A DNA stretch of 64,000 nt from CAVZVW01 sp963778845 (lineage in GTDB: Bacteria; Actinomycetota; Actinomycetes; Actinomycetales; Kineosporiaceae). A model generated the notes under the pieces. That model had not been told where the DNA came from. It ran no database searches and saw only the letters and a program-made list of their open reading frames with translations. Positions 8,585 through 17,009 of this stretch are shown here, piece after piece. The stretch's first letter is position 1. Every line of letters starts with the position of its first letter. The DNA lies in NCBI GenBank assembly GCA_963778845.1, contig CAVZVW010000001.1, forward strand, positions 372,001 through 436,000, given 5' to 3'. The translations under genes and the position numbers were made by a program.

Positions 8585-9388
8585 TCACGAGGTCGGCGTG
8601 GCGTTCGCCTGCAGCCACGCCGTGAACTGGTCCGCGCTCACGACGTGGACCGTCGTCTGCATGTACGAGTGGTAGAGCCCGCACAGCTCGGCGCAGCGGA
8701 TGGTGAACGTGCCCACCTTGTCGGGCACCACCGTGGCCACCGTGGTGGCACCGGGGTTCGCGTCGACCTTGACCGCCATCTCCACGATCCAGAAGGAGTG
8801 GATGACGTCCTTGGACGACACGCGGAACAGCACGCGCTGGTTCACCGGCAGGTAGAGGGTGTCGGACTCGACCTTGCCGTTCTCCGGGTAGTCGAACGTC
8901 CAGGTCCACTGCTGGCCCGTGACGTCGACGACGAGCGGTGCCGTCGTGGAGTTGGCCTCGCTCGCCGGCGGGTGCAGGACGACGAGCCCCCAGATGAGCA
9001 GGAACAGGCACAGCGCCGTGGAGGCGATGAGCCAGATGGCCTGCAGCCGCGGGTTCTCCCGGATCGGCGGCGCGTCGTCGGGCGGCGGCTCGCTGCCGCG
9101 GTGCCGCCAGGCGAAGAGGCTGTAGAGCAGGATCGCCCACACCATCGCCGCGACGGGCGCCGAGGCGATGCTGAACGACGTCATGGTCGCCTTGACCTCG
9201 CGCATGGTCGGCGACGCCGCGACGCCCATGAGCCGCGCCGGCACGTAGATCGCGAACAGCAGCAGCAGGATCGTCATCACGACCCAGATCTGCAGGATCG
9301 GCATGATGGGCGCGCGGCGCCAGGCAGGCCGCGTGTCCTCGGGCGCCTCGGGCGGGTCCGCGCCGATGTCGGCCTCCGTCGTCGTCAT
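8585..9388 (-). CDS. ctaC: Cytochrome c oxidase subunit II
   Basis: This 267-aa subunit II has a Pro-rich N-terminus, a helix PILQIWVVMTILLLLF, further helices near SIASAPVAAMVWAIL and LIASTALCLFLLIWG, and a C-terminal cupredoxin domain. The aromatic cluster QQWTWTFDYP and the complete CuA motif CAELCGLYHSYM (two Cys, Glu, His and Met) are present, with the further His in KDVIHSFWI. It accepts electrons from cytochrome c through CuA and passes them to subunit I. No c-type heme motif (CxxCH) is present, so this is not a caa3 fusion. ATG at 9388 is preferred because GGGAGG lies just upstream; a longer start at 9430 is possible. Confidence 0.94.
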   Translation of the reverse strand: MTTTEADIGADPPEAPEDTRPAWRRAPIMPILQIWVVMTILLLLFAIYVPARLMGVAASPTMREVKATMTSFSIASAPVAAMVWAILLYSLFAWRHRGSEPPPDDAPPIRENPRLQAIWLIASTALCLFLLIWGLVVLHPPASEANSTTAPLVVDVTGQQWTWTFDYPENGKVESDTLYLPVNQRVLFRVSSKDVIHSFWIVEMAVKVDANPGATTVATVVPDKVGTFTIRCAELCGLYHSYMQTTVHVVSADQFTAWLQANATPTS

Positions 9389-9416
9389 CGCGTGACCTCC
9401 CGACCCTCGAGCCCGC

Positions 9417-10109
9417 TCATGCGGTCCCACTCACGGTGACCGTGCCCTCCATGTACGTCTGCGTCGACATGGGTCCGCCGAACCTCGCGTAGGTGCCGTC
9501 ACCGCACGGGAACTCGCACTGGAACACGTAGTCGCCGGCGCCGCCGGTGATGAAGGAGAACGTGACGACGTGCGGGGCGGGGTAGTTCGAGTTCGGCTCG
9601 TTCTCCGCGTCGTCCGGCACGCCCGGCAGCGGGATCGACACGAACAGGGGGTCCTGGTCGGACACGAGGCTGTGCAGGGTGAACGTGTGCCCGACGTGCG
9701 CCGGGTCGACGCCGGTCACGGTCTTCCCGTCGATCGTCGCCGTTCCGTCGACGGTGCCGTGGACCCTGGCGAAGTACGGGTTCGTGATCTTCTCGCCCGT
9801 GTCGTACTGCTTGATGGTGACCGTGACGAGGCTGTGCTCCGGCACCGACAGGTTGGTCGAGGGACCGTACGACACCCAGTCCGGGTGAACCCCCCCGTCG
9901 GCACCGTGCGGACCGGCAAGGCTGTCCGGCCAGGTCTCGAGGTTCAGGAACGCGTGGGGCAGCTTGCCGACGGGAGTGTCCGCGACACCGTTGACCGTGG
10001 CCCGCAACACCTTGGGTGGTGAGGAGGAATGCGCCAGCGCGGCTCCGGCCATCCCGACTGCGATGGCTCCGCCGAGCACCGTTGCAGCAGCACCTATGAA
10101 CGCCCTCAT
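9417..10109 (-). CDS. Secreted cupredoxin-like protein with CuA-like C-x3-C motif
   Basis: The 230-aa protein begins with a signal peptide whose predicted cleavage, after AGAALA, would leave His as the first residue (HSSSPP). The C-terminal domain ends FQCEFPCGDGTYARFGGPM, a cupredoxin metal loop with C-x3-C and Met but no His at the subunit II position. A His in PAPHVVTFSF could be the upstream ligand. It is the first gene of the minus-strand oxidase operon, 28 bp before ctaC. It may be an accessory subunit, a CuA-site assembly factor or an electron carrier; the sequence does not decide. Electron transfer or copper donation is inferred from context. Confidence 0.75.
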   Translation of the reverse strand: MRAFIGAAATVLGGAIAVGMAGAALAHSSSPPKVLRATVNGVADTPVGKLPHAFLNLETWPDSLAGPHGADGGVHPDWVSYGPSTNLSVPEHSLVTVTIKQYDTGEKITNPYFARVHGTVDGTATIDGKTVTGVDPAHVGHTFTLHSLVSDQDPLFVSIPLPGVPDDAENEPNSNYPAPHVVTFSFITGGAGDYVFQCEFPCGDGTYARFGGPMSTQTYMEGTVTVSGTA

Positions 10110-10303
10110 GGGTGACCCATCTCGCCTGTGTGCCGCGGCGCACTTGCCTACTACGCCGCGTGTGTCCCACATAGTGGGTGAACGGCACGTGCAGGTCAAG
10201 AGCCCGAGGGCAAGGGACTTCGGTCCCGATCGCGAGGCACGCGGTGGGGTCACCCGCGGCGGCGATGCCTTGACTCCCACGGGGGGGCGCCTACGATCCG
10301 GAC
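10110..10303. promoter_or_regulatory. Divergent promoter region between the oxidase operon and ctaG
   Basis: These 194 bp separate two divergent copper/oxidase transcription units. A perfect palindrome CCCAC-ATA-GTGGG lies at 10166-10178, about 57 bp upstream of the cupredoxin ATG and 126 bp upstream of ctaG, and could be a shared operator. No convincing -10/-35 pair was identified by eye. Confidence 0.45.
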
Positions 10304-11311
10304 GTGAGTGTGGCGGCCACGTTCCTCGGCACGTGGGCATGGGAACCCGTGCCCACGGCGGGCACCCTCGTCGCCGCGACCGTGTACGTCTGGGGCGCAC
10401 GACAGGTGCCCATACGGCGACCGGGACTGGTGTGGCCGGCTCGCAGGACCGCCTCGTTCCTCACCGGTCTCGCCCTGCTCGCGTTCGTGCTCGTCGGCCC
10501 CGTCGGCGCCTACGACGACGTGTTCTTCTGGGCGCACATGGTGCAGCACATCGCGATCATGATGGTGATCGCCCCGCTGCTGCTGCTCGGCGCCCCCGTC
10601 CTTCTCGCGCTGGAGGTCTGCAGCCGAAGGACCCGACGGCGATGGCTCGTGCCGGCACTGCGCAGCCGTGCGGTGCGGGTGCTCACCAACCCGTTGCTCA
10701 CGTGGGTACTGTTCGCCGCCACCCTGCTCGGCGCGCATTTCACGCCCTTCTACAACTACGCGGTCACGCACCCCGCCGTGCACGCCTATGTCGAGCACCC
10801 GCTCTACCTCACGGTCGCGCTGCTCTACTTCTACCCGCTGGTCGGGGCCAACCCCGTCCCGCACGGTCCGCCCCCGCTGGGCAAGGCGGTCTCGCTCGTG
10901 CTCCAGATGGGCCCCGAGAGCATGACGGGGTTCTTCATCTACACGGCCGGCGTCGTGCTCTACCCGGCGTACACGACTGCGGTGCGGCCGTTCGGACCCG
11001 ACCCGCTGCGCGACCAGCAGATCGGCGGGGCGCTGATGTGGTGCTCCGGGATGCTCATCAACGCCGTCTGGATCGCGCTGGCGGTGCAGGCCTGGCTGCG
11101 CGCCGAGGCGCGGGCGGGCTCGCCGGATCGACCGCGAGGTCGCGGCCGAGGCCCTCGACGCAGCCCAGGCAGCCCAGCAGCCCAGGCAGTCCAGCCAGGG
11201 CAGCCGGGGCAGCCAGGGCAGGCACCCCAGGCCGTCGCGGCAGCCCAGGCAGTCCAGGCGGGCCAAGCGGGCCAGGCAGTCGAGCGGCTGCCGGGAGGGA
11301 TCCCCGGGTGA
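10304..11311 (+). CDS. ctaG: Cytochrome c oxidase assembly protein, CtaG (caa3-type) family
   Basis: The 335-aa membrane protein has about seven helices and matches the caa3-type CtaG family, which supports copper insertion into oxidase. Diagnostic stretches are MVQHIAIMMVIAPLLLLGAP, HFTPFYNYAVTHPAVHAYVEH and YFYPLVGANP, with His residues facing the membrane surface; the segment MWCSGMLINAVWIALAVQAW forms the last helix. The C-terminal 65 residues are an unusual low-complexity tail of QPGQPGQ and QAVQAGQ repeats not typical of the family. GTG at 10304 is the first start of the frame. It overlaps the next gene by GTGA. Confidence 0.9.
   Translation: MSVAATFLGTWAWEPVPTAGTLVAATVYVWGARQVPIRRPGLVWPARRTASFLTGLALLAFVLVGPVGAYDDVFFWAHMVQHIAIMMVIAPLLLLGAPVLLALEVCSRRTRRRWLVPALRSRAVRVLTNPLLTWVLFAATLLGAHFTPFYNYAVTHPAVHAYVEHPLYLTVALLYFYPLVGANPVPHGPPPLGKAVSLVLQMGPESMTGFFIYTAGVVLYPAYTTAVRPFGPDPLRDQQIGGALMWCSGMLINAVWIALAVQAWLRAEARAGSPDRPRGRGRGPRRSPGSPAAQAVQPGQPGQPGQAPQAVAAAQAVQAGQAGQAVERLPGGIPG
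11159..11282. repeat. Low-complexity repeat encoding the Q/P/A/G-rich tail of CtaG
   Basis: Imperfect 9- to 15-bp units related to CAGCCCAGG and GGGCAGCC are repeated over about 120 bp. They encode a cytoplasmic or exposed tail after the last membrane helix. The pattern fits replication slippage within the 3' end of the gene. Confidence 0.6.
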
Positions 11312-11751
11312 GCGGACAGTCGTTGCGCGCGGCTCGGCTGCACCTCGCGGGCGTCCTCGCGGTCGCGGGCTGCCTGGCCGCGGGCGCGTTCGAGCTCACC
11401 CGGGCACTCGGAGGCAACCGCCTGAGCTGGGCCTACGCCGTGGAGTGGCCACTCATCGCGGCGTACGTGGTGTACATGTGGCGACGTCTCGCCCAGGAGC
11501 GCCGCGGGGACGGCGCGGTCGGGCGCCCGCCCGGCGCTGGGCCTGTCGGCAGACCGGCAGACCCCGGCTACGCTTCCGCCGACTTGCCAGGTCACCCGCA
11601 GGACGGTCCGGACGAGGACCCCTCGGACGACCCGGGACTCGTGGCCTGGCAGCAGTACCTCGCCCGCCTGCATGCGAGCGACCCACCGGGAGGGCCGGCC
11701 CTTCCCGCCGCACGCGAGGAGGGGCCGCCATGGCAGCGGGCCGCGCTCTGA
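11308..11751 (+). CDS. Small two-helix membrane protein of unknown function
   Basis: This 147-aa protein begins with GTG at 11308, overlapping the ctaG stop (GTGA). It has two hydrophobic segments, HLAGVLAVAGCLAAGAFEL and YAVEWPLIAAYVVYMW, separated by GGNRLSWA. The arrangement GNxLSWxYxxEWPxxxxYxxYMW is, from memory, common to small actinobacterial proteins of unknown role. The C-terminal 75 residues are hydrophilic and acidic. Coupling to ctaG suggests a part in oxidase assembly, but no catalytic or metal motif is visible. Confidence 0.65.
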   Translation: MSGQSLRAARLHLAGVLAVAGCLAAGAFELTRALGGNRLSWAYAVEWPLIAAYVVYMWRRLAQERRGDGAVGRPPGAGPVGRPADPGYASADLPGHPQDGPDEDPSDDPGLVAWQQYLARLHASDPPGGPALPAAREEGPPWQRAAL

Positions 11752-12527
11752 CGGCGATGCCGTCGCCCCGACCACGAGCATCGTCGCTGCGAGCCACCCG
11801 AGCCGGCACCGTGCTCGTCGCCGCCCTCGTGGCTGCGACTCTCGGCAGCACGGCGGCCCACGCACACTCCGGCGGCCTACCCGACGCCCAGTACTACCTC
11901 TCGACGGTGGTCGCGATCTCACCGCCGGTGCCCGGGCTCGAGATCACCGTCGAACGCTCCGGCGAGACTGTTGCGCTGACCAACCTGACCGCGAGCCATG
12001 TGGACGTGCTGGGGTACACCGGCGAGGAGTACCTGAGGTTCGGGCCCGCGGGGGTCGAGGAGAACACGAACTCGATCTCGGCGTTCCTCAACGGGTCGCT
12101 GGTCATCGAGGGACTGCCCCAGCAGCTGAGCACCCCGCAACAACCACCTGCGTGGCGGCACGTCACCGATGCCTCGACCTTCGCCTGGCACGACCACCGG
12201 TTGCACTGGATGGCCCAGCAACGCCCGCCGGTCGTCGCGGCCGACCCGGCCCAGCCCCACAAGATCTTCGACTGGTCGCTGCAGCTGCGGGTCGACGGAA
12301 GTCCGGTCGTCGTCACCGGCGTGCTCAGCTGGGTCGGCGCGCCCGCCGGTGCCGTGCGATGGCCGTACTTCGCCCTCGGGGGCACGGCGGCGGCCCTCGC
12401 GGCGATCCTGCTGGCGATCCGTCGACGAACGGCTCGGGGCCGGGCGGTCGACGAAGACGACGACCCCGGCGGCGCGCCGTCCCTCACCGGCGCGTCAGAT
12501 CACAACGGCGCGCGGCCAGGGGCCTAA
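11730..12527 (+). CDS. Secreted His-rich, C-terminally anchored protein of the CtaG locus
   Basis: This 265-aa protein has a signal peptide ending TAAHA, which would leave His at the mature N-terminus (HSGGLPDAQYY). A beta-rich extracellular domain carries WHDHRLHWM, with three His in seven residues. A single C-terminal helix, WPYFALGGTAAALAAILLAI, anchors it. The N-terminal His with a His cluster resembles copper-binding sites of CopC/PmoB-like proteins; copper binding is inferred. ATG at 11730 follows GAGGAGGGG and overlaps the preceding gene by 22 bases. It is the last gene of the ctaG unit and converges on the methyltransferase, their stop codons overlapping. Confidence 0.72.
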   Translation: MAAGRALTAMPSPRPRASSLRATRAGTVLVAALVAATLGSTAAHAHSGGLPDAQYYLSTVVAISPPVPGLEITVERSGETVALTNLTASHVDVLGYTGEEYLRFGPAGVEENTNSISAFLNGSLVIEGLPQQLSTPQQPPAWRHVTDASTFAWHDHRLHWMAQQRPPVVAADPAQPHKIFDWSLQLRVDGSPVVVTGVLSWVGAPAGAVRWPYFALGGTAAALAAILLAIRRRTARGRAVDEDDDPGGAPSLTGASDHNGARPGA

Positions 12528-13370
12528 CCGAGGGTCGAGCCGATGGTGTACCGGACCTGCTGGTGCAGCAGGAACCCCCCACCCGCACGCGCGGCTGCGG
12601 CCAGGAGGCGCACGGCGTCCGCCAGCACCGCCGGCTTCTCGGCGTCCGGGACCAGGGACCACATCGCCCGCTGCCCGGTCGACTGGCTGAACGCATACCA
12701 CTGGTCGGCGTCCGCGAAGCTCACGGGCAGCGATCTGGTGACGGTGCGGACCTCGGCGAAGCCCGCCGCGCCGACCAGCGCCTCCATGCCGGCATCGGAG
12801 GCGAACGGGCCGCGAAGCGCCGCTGGCCCTGGCGTCGAGCATGTCCGCAGGGAGGTAGGGCTCGAACACGGCGTCGATCGAGCGCCAGACCGGGTCCTGG
12901 GTGCCGAACGTCGCCAGGCCCAACCGCCCTCCCGGCCGAAGGAGCCGGCGCCAGGTCGTCAGCGCGGCCGCCGGGTCAGGCAGGAAGAACAGCACCAGGC
13001 TCGCGGCGACCGCGTCGAACGACCCGACCGGCAGGGAGGGGGACTGCGCGTCCCCCACCTGGAGCTCGACGTGGCGCAGGCCGGCGTCCTCGGCGCGGCG
13101 GCGGGCCAGGCCCACCATGGCGGCGGAGACGTCGACGCCCGCCACGAACCCCTCATGGCCGACGGCCACGGCTGCCGGGACCAGGACGGCGCCCTTGCCG
13201 CAGCCGAGATCCGCGACGCGCTCTCCCGGGGCGAGGTCGAGCAGGTCCACCAGCCCGTCGGCGATGGGCTGGAAGAAGTCGACCCCGACGCTGTCGTAGG
13301 TGTCGGCCAGCTGGTCGAAAAGCCTGGCGGCGCGAACCTGCGGGTCGCTCGGCGGCTGGTGCGGCATCAT
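12524..13370 (-). pseudogene. SAM-dependent methyltransferase, one frameshift
   Basis: The first 190 codons encode a class I methyltransferase: RAARLFDQLADTYDSVG, motif I VADLGCGKGAVLVPAA, the acidic post-I region GVDVSAAM, and VAASLVLFFLPDPAAAL (UbiE/COQ5-like). At about 12813-12830 the frame breaks. The remainder, from GPFASDAG through MEALVGAAGFAEVRTV and WYAFSQSTGQRAMW to the stop at 12524, continues in the +1 frame, so one base appears to be extra. Sequence on both sides looks fully functional, so this is either a very recent mutation or a sequencing error. Substrate unknown. Start ATG at 13370 follows GAGGGGACG. Confidence 0.75.
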
Positions 13371-13409
13371 CGTCCCCTCACGGCAGTCGGCCGGCTTCGC
13401 GTACCGCGA

Positions 13410-14555
13410 TCAGGTGGCCACCTGGTTGACGATGCTCGAGTAGAGCCCGAAGACCATGAGCGCGCTCGCCCCGACCGCGGCCGCCAGGGTGCGCGCGGTG
13501 AGCCTACCTGCACGCCGGGCGAACCAGGGGAACACCGCGACGGGGATGAGCTGCGCCACCCACAGGGCCACCAGCGACGGTCGCAGCAGACCCGTGTAGA
13601 ACCGGTCCGGGTCCAGCAGGCTCACCGGCGCCGCCGCCACCAGCAGCACGGCCAGCCCCCGCGTCAGCCGGCGCAGCGGCCACCCCGTCACGGCATGGGC
13701 GAGTCGCGCGACCGCGAGGTACTCCACGAGCATGACGGCGGCGATGCTGCCGGCCACCCCGACCCCCACGGCCACGCCGGCGGCATGCCCTGCGGCGACG
13801 TCGGCGAAGGCGACCCCCGGCACATCGGCCCGTGCGAAGGCCGGGTCGCTGTCCAACGGGACGACGACGGCGGCCACGGAGAGTACGGCCACGGCATACC
13901 CGGCGAGCACCGCCCTTCGCATCACCTGGGTGGGCCGGGCCACGTCGGCGCCGAAGAACAGGGGCAGGCTCCCGCAGACGAACAGCAGCGCGACGTTCCC
14001 GCTTGCGACGGCCACCGAAGCGGCGTGCCCGTGCGGGCCGATGCTCGATGCGGGCACCCCCCTGGCCATGGCCAGGGCGGCGAGCATGGCGGTGAGTACC
14101 ACCTGCGTGACGGCCAGCGTGCCGATCACGACGACCGTGACCCTGGACGGCGCGAGCGCGGCGGCGGCGACGAGAACGGGAAGCGCGACGGCCAGGAACG
14201 GGCGGTACGCGGTGATGCCGGGCACGGCTGCGGGCAGCACGTCGTAGACGATGTACGCGCTCGTGTACAGCAGGTACAGCACGTAACTGAAGGTCCAGAC
14301 CCCGGCCTGGACGAGGGCCACCCGGCGGCCGACTGCCGCCTCGACGAACCCGGTCAGGCCGGCACCCCCGCTGACCCGGCGCGCGTAGGCCAGCCAGATA
14401 CCCAGCGGCAGCAGGAACACCGCGGCCGCGGCGACGGTCACCAGGCCGGCCGACCCGGTGGCGTCGACGACGATGCCGGGCGCGTACAGCGCAGCCAGGG
14501 CCAAGGGTCCGCCGAACGAGACCACGGCGACGCCGAGCAGGCCGCGAGGACCCAT
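13410..14555 (-). CDS. APC-superfamily-like membrane transporter, substrate unknown
   Basis: About 381 aa from the ATG at 14555, with ten to twelve predicted helices. The first helix, LLGVAVVSFGGPLALAALYAPG, has the Gly-rich break typical of amino acid-polyamine-organocation transporters, and GVWTFSYVLYLLYTSAYIVYD resembles their third helix. No substrate-specific motif was recognised. The frame stays open further upstream, so a start nearer 14608, just after the lipoprotein gene, is possible. It lies 39 bp upstream of the methyltransferase gene and may be co-transcribed with it. Confidence 0.6.
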   Translation of the reverse strand: MGPRGLLGVAVVSFGGPLALAALYAPGIVVDATGSAGLVTVAAAAVFLLPLGIWLAYARRVSGGAGLTGFVEAAVGRRVALVQAGVWTFSYVLYLLYTSAYIVYDVLPAAVPGITAYRPFLAVALPVLVAAAALAPSRVTVVVIGTLAVTQVVLTAMLAALAMARGVPASSIGPHGHAASVAVASGNVALLFVCGSLPLFFGADVARPTQVMRRAVLAGYAVAVLSVAAVVVPLDSDPAFARADVPGVAFADVAAGHAAGVAVGVGVAGSIAAVMLVEYLAVARLAHAVTGWPLRRLTRGLAVLLVAAAPVSLLDPDRFYTGLLRPSLVALWVAQLIPVAVFPWFARRAGRLTARTLAAAVGASALMVFGLYSSIVNQVAT

Positions 14556-14608
14556 CGTCGGGGCGTTCGCCGACTCGGGCGCCTCGCGGCGCCCCAGTGC
14601 GGTCGGGG

Positions 14609-15202
14609 TCAGGCCCAGCCCCCGGCCTTGCGGGTGGCCGCCGGGCTCGAGCTGCTCGACCCGGCCGCCACGATCTTCGTGATGCTCTCGCCGCTCGGGG
14701 ACACGATCCACCACTTGGCCCCGGACCCGTTGGAGCCCTGGCCCTTCTGGTCACCGGCGGCGGCGTCTTGCGCGTAGTAGTACAGCGGGTGCCCGGCGTA
14801 GGTGACCTGCGTGCTCCCATCGGTGCGCGTGGTCGTGCCGAGCATGGCGGCGGCCGCCTTGCCGTCGGCCGTCGGTGCACCGCTCGTGGTGAGCGGTGGC
14901 CAGTACGTGGCGCACTGGCCGATGCACGTGGAGGCACCGGCGGTGTCGGCGGCGAACACGTAGAGGGTGCGGCCACCGGCATCGGTCAGGTAGGTCCCCA
15001 GGGGGCTGTCGTGGGTCGCGACGACCACGGCACCGGACCCGCCGGCGGCGGCCCCGGCCGCCGAGGTACCCGAGCTCGATGCACCGCACGCTGCTGTCAC
15101 CAGCCCCGTTGTCACCAGCCCGGCCGCCAGGAGCATCACGCGCAGGTACCCTCGCGACCCCCGTGGGGTCGAGTACCGCCATGGGCTGGTTGATGCATGC
15201 AT
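14609..15202 (-). CDS. Lipoprotein with secreted-repeat (COG4315-type) domains
   Basis: The protein of about 197 aa has a lipobox VTAACGASS after a hydrophobic stretch. Two copies of the short secreted-repeat unit follow: GTYLTDAGGRTLYVFAADT with CIGQCATYWPPL, and a second around VTYAGHPLYYYAQDA with GAKWWIVSPSG. The Cys pair CIGQC and WPPL are hallmarks of this widespread family of unknown function. The 3' end is Ser-rich. ATG at 15202 is used; an in-frame GTG at 15244 would lengthen the cytoplasmic leader without improving the signal peptide. Confidence 0.75.
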   Translation of the reverse strand: MHASTSPWRYSTPRGSRGYLRVMLLAAGLVTTGLVTAACGASSSGTSAAGAAAGGSGAVVVATHDSPLGTYLTDAGGRTLYVFAADTAGASTCIGQCATYWPPLTTSGAPTADGKAAAAMLGTTTRTDGSTQVTYAGHPLYYYAQDAAAGDQKGQGSNGSGAKWWIVSPSGESITKIVAAGSSSSSPAATRKAGGWA

Positions 15203-15317
15203 CGGGCCACCATCCGTCCTGACCACCGTCGCCAGAGGTCTCACCCCGCGGCGGTACGGGAGATCCCACCACGATGCGAGGCGCTTGTGCCCGAAACGTC
15301 TGCGGTCCGTGCGCGGT

Positions 15318-16058
15318 TCAGACCCCGTGCAGCCTGATCGCCTTGATCACCACGGAGGTCTTGGCGTCGAAGCGCCCGAACACGAAGACGTCGAGGAAGC
15401 TCAGCTGTGCGCTCACCTCGCCGTCGGGCAGGTGGCCTGGGAAGGTCACAGTTCCGTGCTGGGTGCTGCCCGGCGGCACCTCCTCGGTCCAGCCACTCCT
15501 GAACGGGTCCGCCTGAAGCGTCACGTCACCGGCCGAGACGACGCAGTTGTGGAACACAGTCAAGGTGGCCGGCTGCTCCTCACCGTTGCTCACCGTGAGC
15601 CCCACCCGGGTGAAGTGCGGTGTGTGGACGACGCTGGTCACCGTGACCGTGACCCGCCCGCTCTTGCCGGACCGCGGGGCTGCCAGCCGCTCCACCCCGC
15701 GCTCGTTGCCGGTGATGCGCCCGACCGCGTAGCGGACCCCGACAGCAGCGCCGTAGCCCGCCACACCGAGAACGAGCAGGGCCGCCAGCACCGCGGCCAA
15801 GGCCGGAAGGCCTCGACGTCGAACCGGCTCGACGGGTCGGTCCCAGGTCGAGGCCTGCCGCACCGGCTCCGGGTGCGAGAGTGCATCGGCGACGGCCTTG
15901 ACCCCGGCCGCCACCAGGGCGGCAGCCGGGGCCAGCAGCCAGGCCGGGCCGCCCAACGTGCGGTCGGCGAAGAACGTGAAGGCAGCCGCGGCGGAGAGGC
16001 CGACAGCCTCCACCACGACGGCGACGACCACGACCTGCCAGATCCGGACCCGTCCCAT
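15318..16058 (-). CDS. Membrane protein with C-terminal beta-sandwich domain, unknown function
   Basis: This 246-aa protein has helices at QVVVVAVVVEAVGLSAAAA and WLLAPAAALVAAGVKAVA, then a third, LPALAAVLAALLVLGVAGY, after a basic loop. The last 130 residues form a predicted extracellular beta-sandwich containing HTPHFTRVGLTVSNGEEQP and ADPFRSGWTEEVPPGS, similar in pattern to DUF4352-like domains that sense or bind at the cell surface. No catalytic motif is visible. Both minus-strand neighbours are within about 120 bp. Confidence 0.6.
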   Translation of the reverse strand: MGRVRIWQVVVVAVVVEAVGLSAAAAFTFFADRTLGGPAWLLAPAAALVAAGVKAVADALSHPEPVRQASTWDRPVEPVRRRGLPALAAVLAALLVLGVAGYGAAVGVRYAVGRITGNERGVERLAAPRSGKSGRVTVTVTSVVHTPHFTRVGLTVSNGEEQPATLTVFHNCVVSAGDVTLQADPFRSGWTEEVPPGSTQHGTVTFPGHLPDGEVSAQLSFLDVFVFGRFDAKTSVVIKAIRLHGV

Positions 16059-16136
16059 GCACGCCCCGACTCACCCGTCGAACCCTCGGCGTCGCCACGA
16101 TGCCGCCGTCGCGATGCCCGAGGTGGACGACGGACA

Positions 16137-16343
16137 TCACGCCGGCGACGTCCGAGGGTCCCACTTCTGCCGAGGCGCCGAAACAGCACGTGCACCCCGG
16201 GGACGCTCGGACGCGGTCCGGATCAGGTGCGACAGCGTGACGAGCCGATATCCGGCCTGCCACCGGTCGAGCACGCCGCGCAGCGCCGCGATCTCCGCGC
16301 GACGGCAGGAGCGCCGCCTGGTCAACGCCGCCAGCGGCTTCAC
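16137..16343 (-). CDS. Possible small basic protein coupled to carbonic anhydrase
   Basis: A 68-codon frame begins with GTG at 16343, overlapping the carbonic anhydrase stop as GTGA, the same overlap used by several clear gene pairs here. It encodes a basic helical peptide including RRAEIAALRGVLDRWQ and GYRLVTLSHLIRTASE. Third-position G+C is high through the first 50 codons. No family was recognised and there is no homology evidence, so it may be spurious. Confidence 0.3.
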   Translation of the reverse strand: MKPLAALTRRRSCRRAEIAALRGVLDRWQAGYRLVTLSHLIRTASERPRGARAVSAPRQKWDPRTSPA

Positions 16344-16972
16344 CCCCGCCCGGCCCCGCTCAGGTGGCCGATCGCCTCGAGCAGCCTCGCACGACCCTGT
16401 GACAGCGTGTAGGCGGCCGCGACGACGGCACAGCGGCCCTCGGCGACCCTGGTCGCGACGACCACGGACCGTTCGGCGATCAGGTGCGCTGTGCGGCAGG
16501 CGTGCTCCTCCTCGACGTCGTCCACCTCGGCAGCACCGGCGCGGCGCGCCGACAGCACGCTCGGCGTCACCCGCTCGACGATGTCGCGCACGAAGCCTCC
16601 CGGCATCTGCCCCGTGGCGTGCGCATCCAGGGCTGCGCGGACCGCGCCACAGCCGTCGTGGCCCAGGACGACGACAAGGGGGATGTCGAGCATGCCCACC
16701 CCGAACTCGATGGAGCCGAGGACGGCGTTGTCGACGACATGCCCGGCCGTCCGGACGACGAAGAGGTCGCCGAGGCCCCGGTCGAAGATGATCTCGGCCG
16801 CGACCCGCGAGTCCGCACACCCGAAGACGAGGGCGAAGGGGCGCTGCCCGCCGACGAGCTCGACGCGACGGTCGACGTCCTGGTGCGGGTGCTCGCGCAC
16901 ACCGTCGACGAAGCGGTCGTTGCCCTCGCGCAATGCCAGCCAGGCAGCCGCCGGCGTCTGGGGGCGGGTCAT
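16340..16972 (-). CDS. Beta-class carbonic anhydrase
   Basis: This 210-aa enzyme interconverts CO2 and bicarbonate in the cytosol. The zinc ligands and active-site residues are visible: FGCADSRVAAE (Cys and the Asp-Arg dyad) and VVLGHDGCGAVRAAL (His and Cys). RTAGHVVDNAVLGSIEFGV is the conserved segment after the first ligand. The length is normal. ATG at 16972 is preceded by a duplicated 18-bp segment carrying the likely ribosome site. A small frame is coupled downstream. It diverges from the MoxR gene. Confidence 0.92.
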   Translation of the reverse strand: MTRPQTPAAAWLALREGNDRFVDGVREHPHQDVDRRVELVGGQRPFALVFGCADSRVAAEIIFDRGLGDLFVVRTAGHVVDNAVLGSIEFGVGMLDIPLVVVLGHDGCGAVRAALDAHATGQMPGGFVRDIVERVTPSVLSARRAGAAEVDDVEEEHACRTAHLIAERSVVVATRVAEGRCAVVAAAYTLSQGRARLLEAIGHLSGAGRG

Positions 16973-16973
16973 G

Positions 16974-17009
16974 GGCGTCGTCCTCACTCCTGGCGTCGTC
17001 CTCACTCCT
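16974..17009. repeat. Tandem duplication of 18 bp in the carbonic anhydrase leader
   Basis: Two identical 18-bp units (16974-16991 and 16992-17009) lie immediately upstream of the carbonic anhydrase ATG. On the coding strand each reads AGGAGTGAGGACGACGCC, so purine-rich ribosome-binding sequence is present twice. Confidence 0.8.

Noticed and set aside
6835..8625. 596-codon plus-strand frame opposite ctaD
   Set aside because: Shadow of a long high-GC gene; His/Asp/Glu-rich product without any domain, whereas ctaD has all heme ligands.
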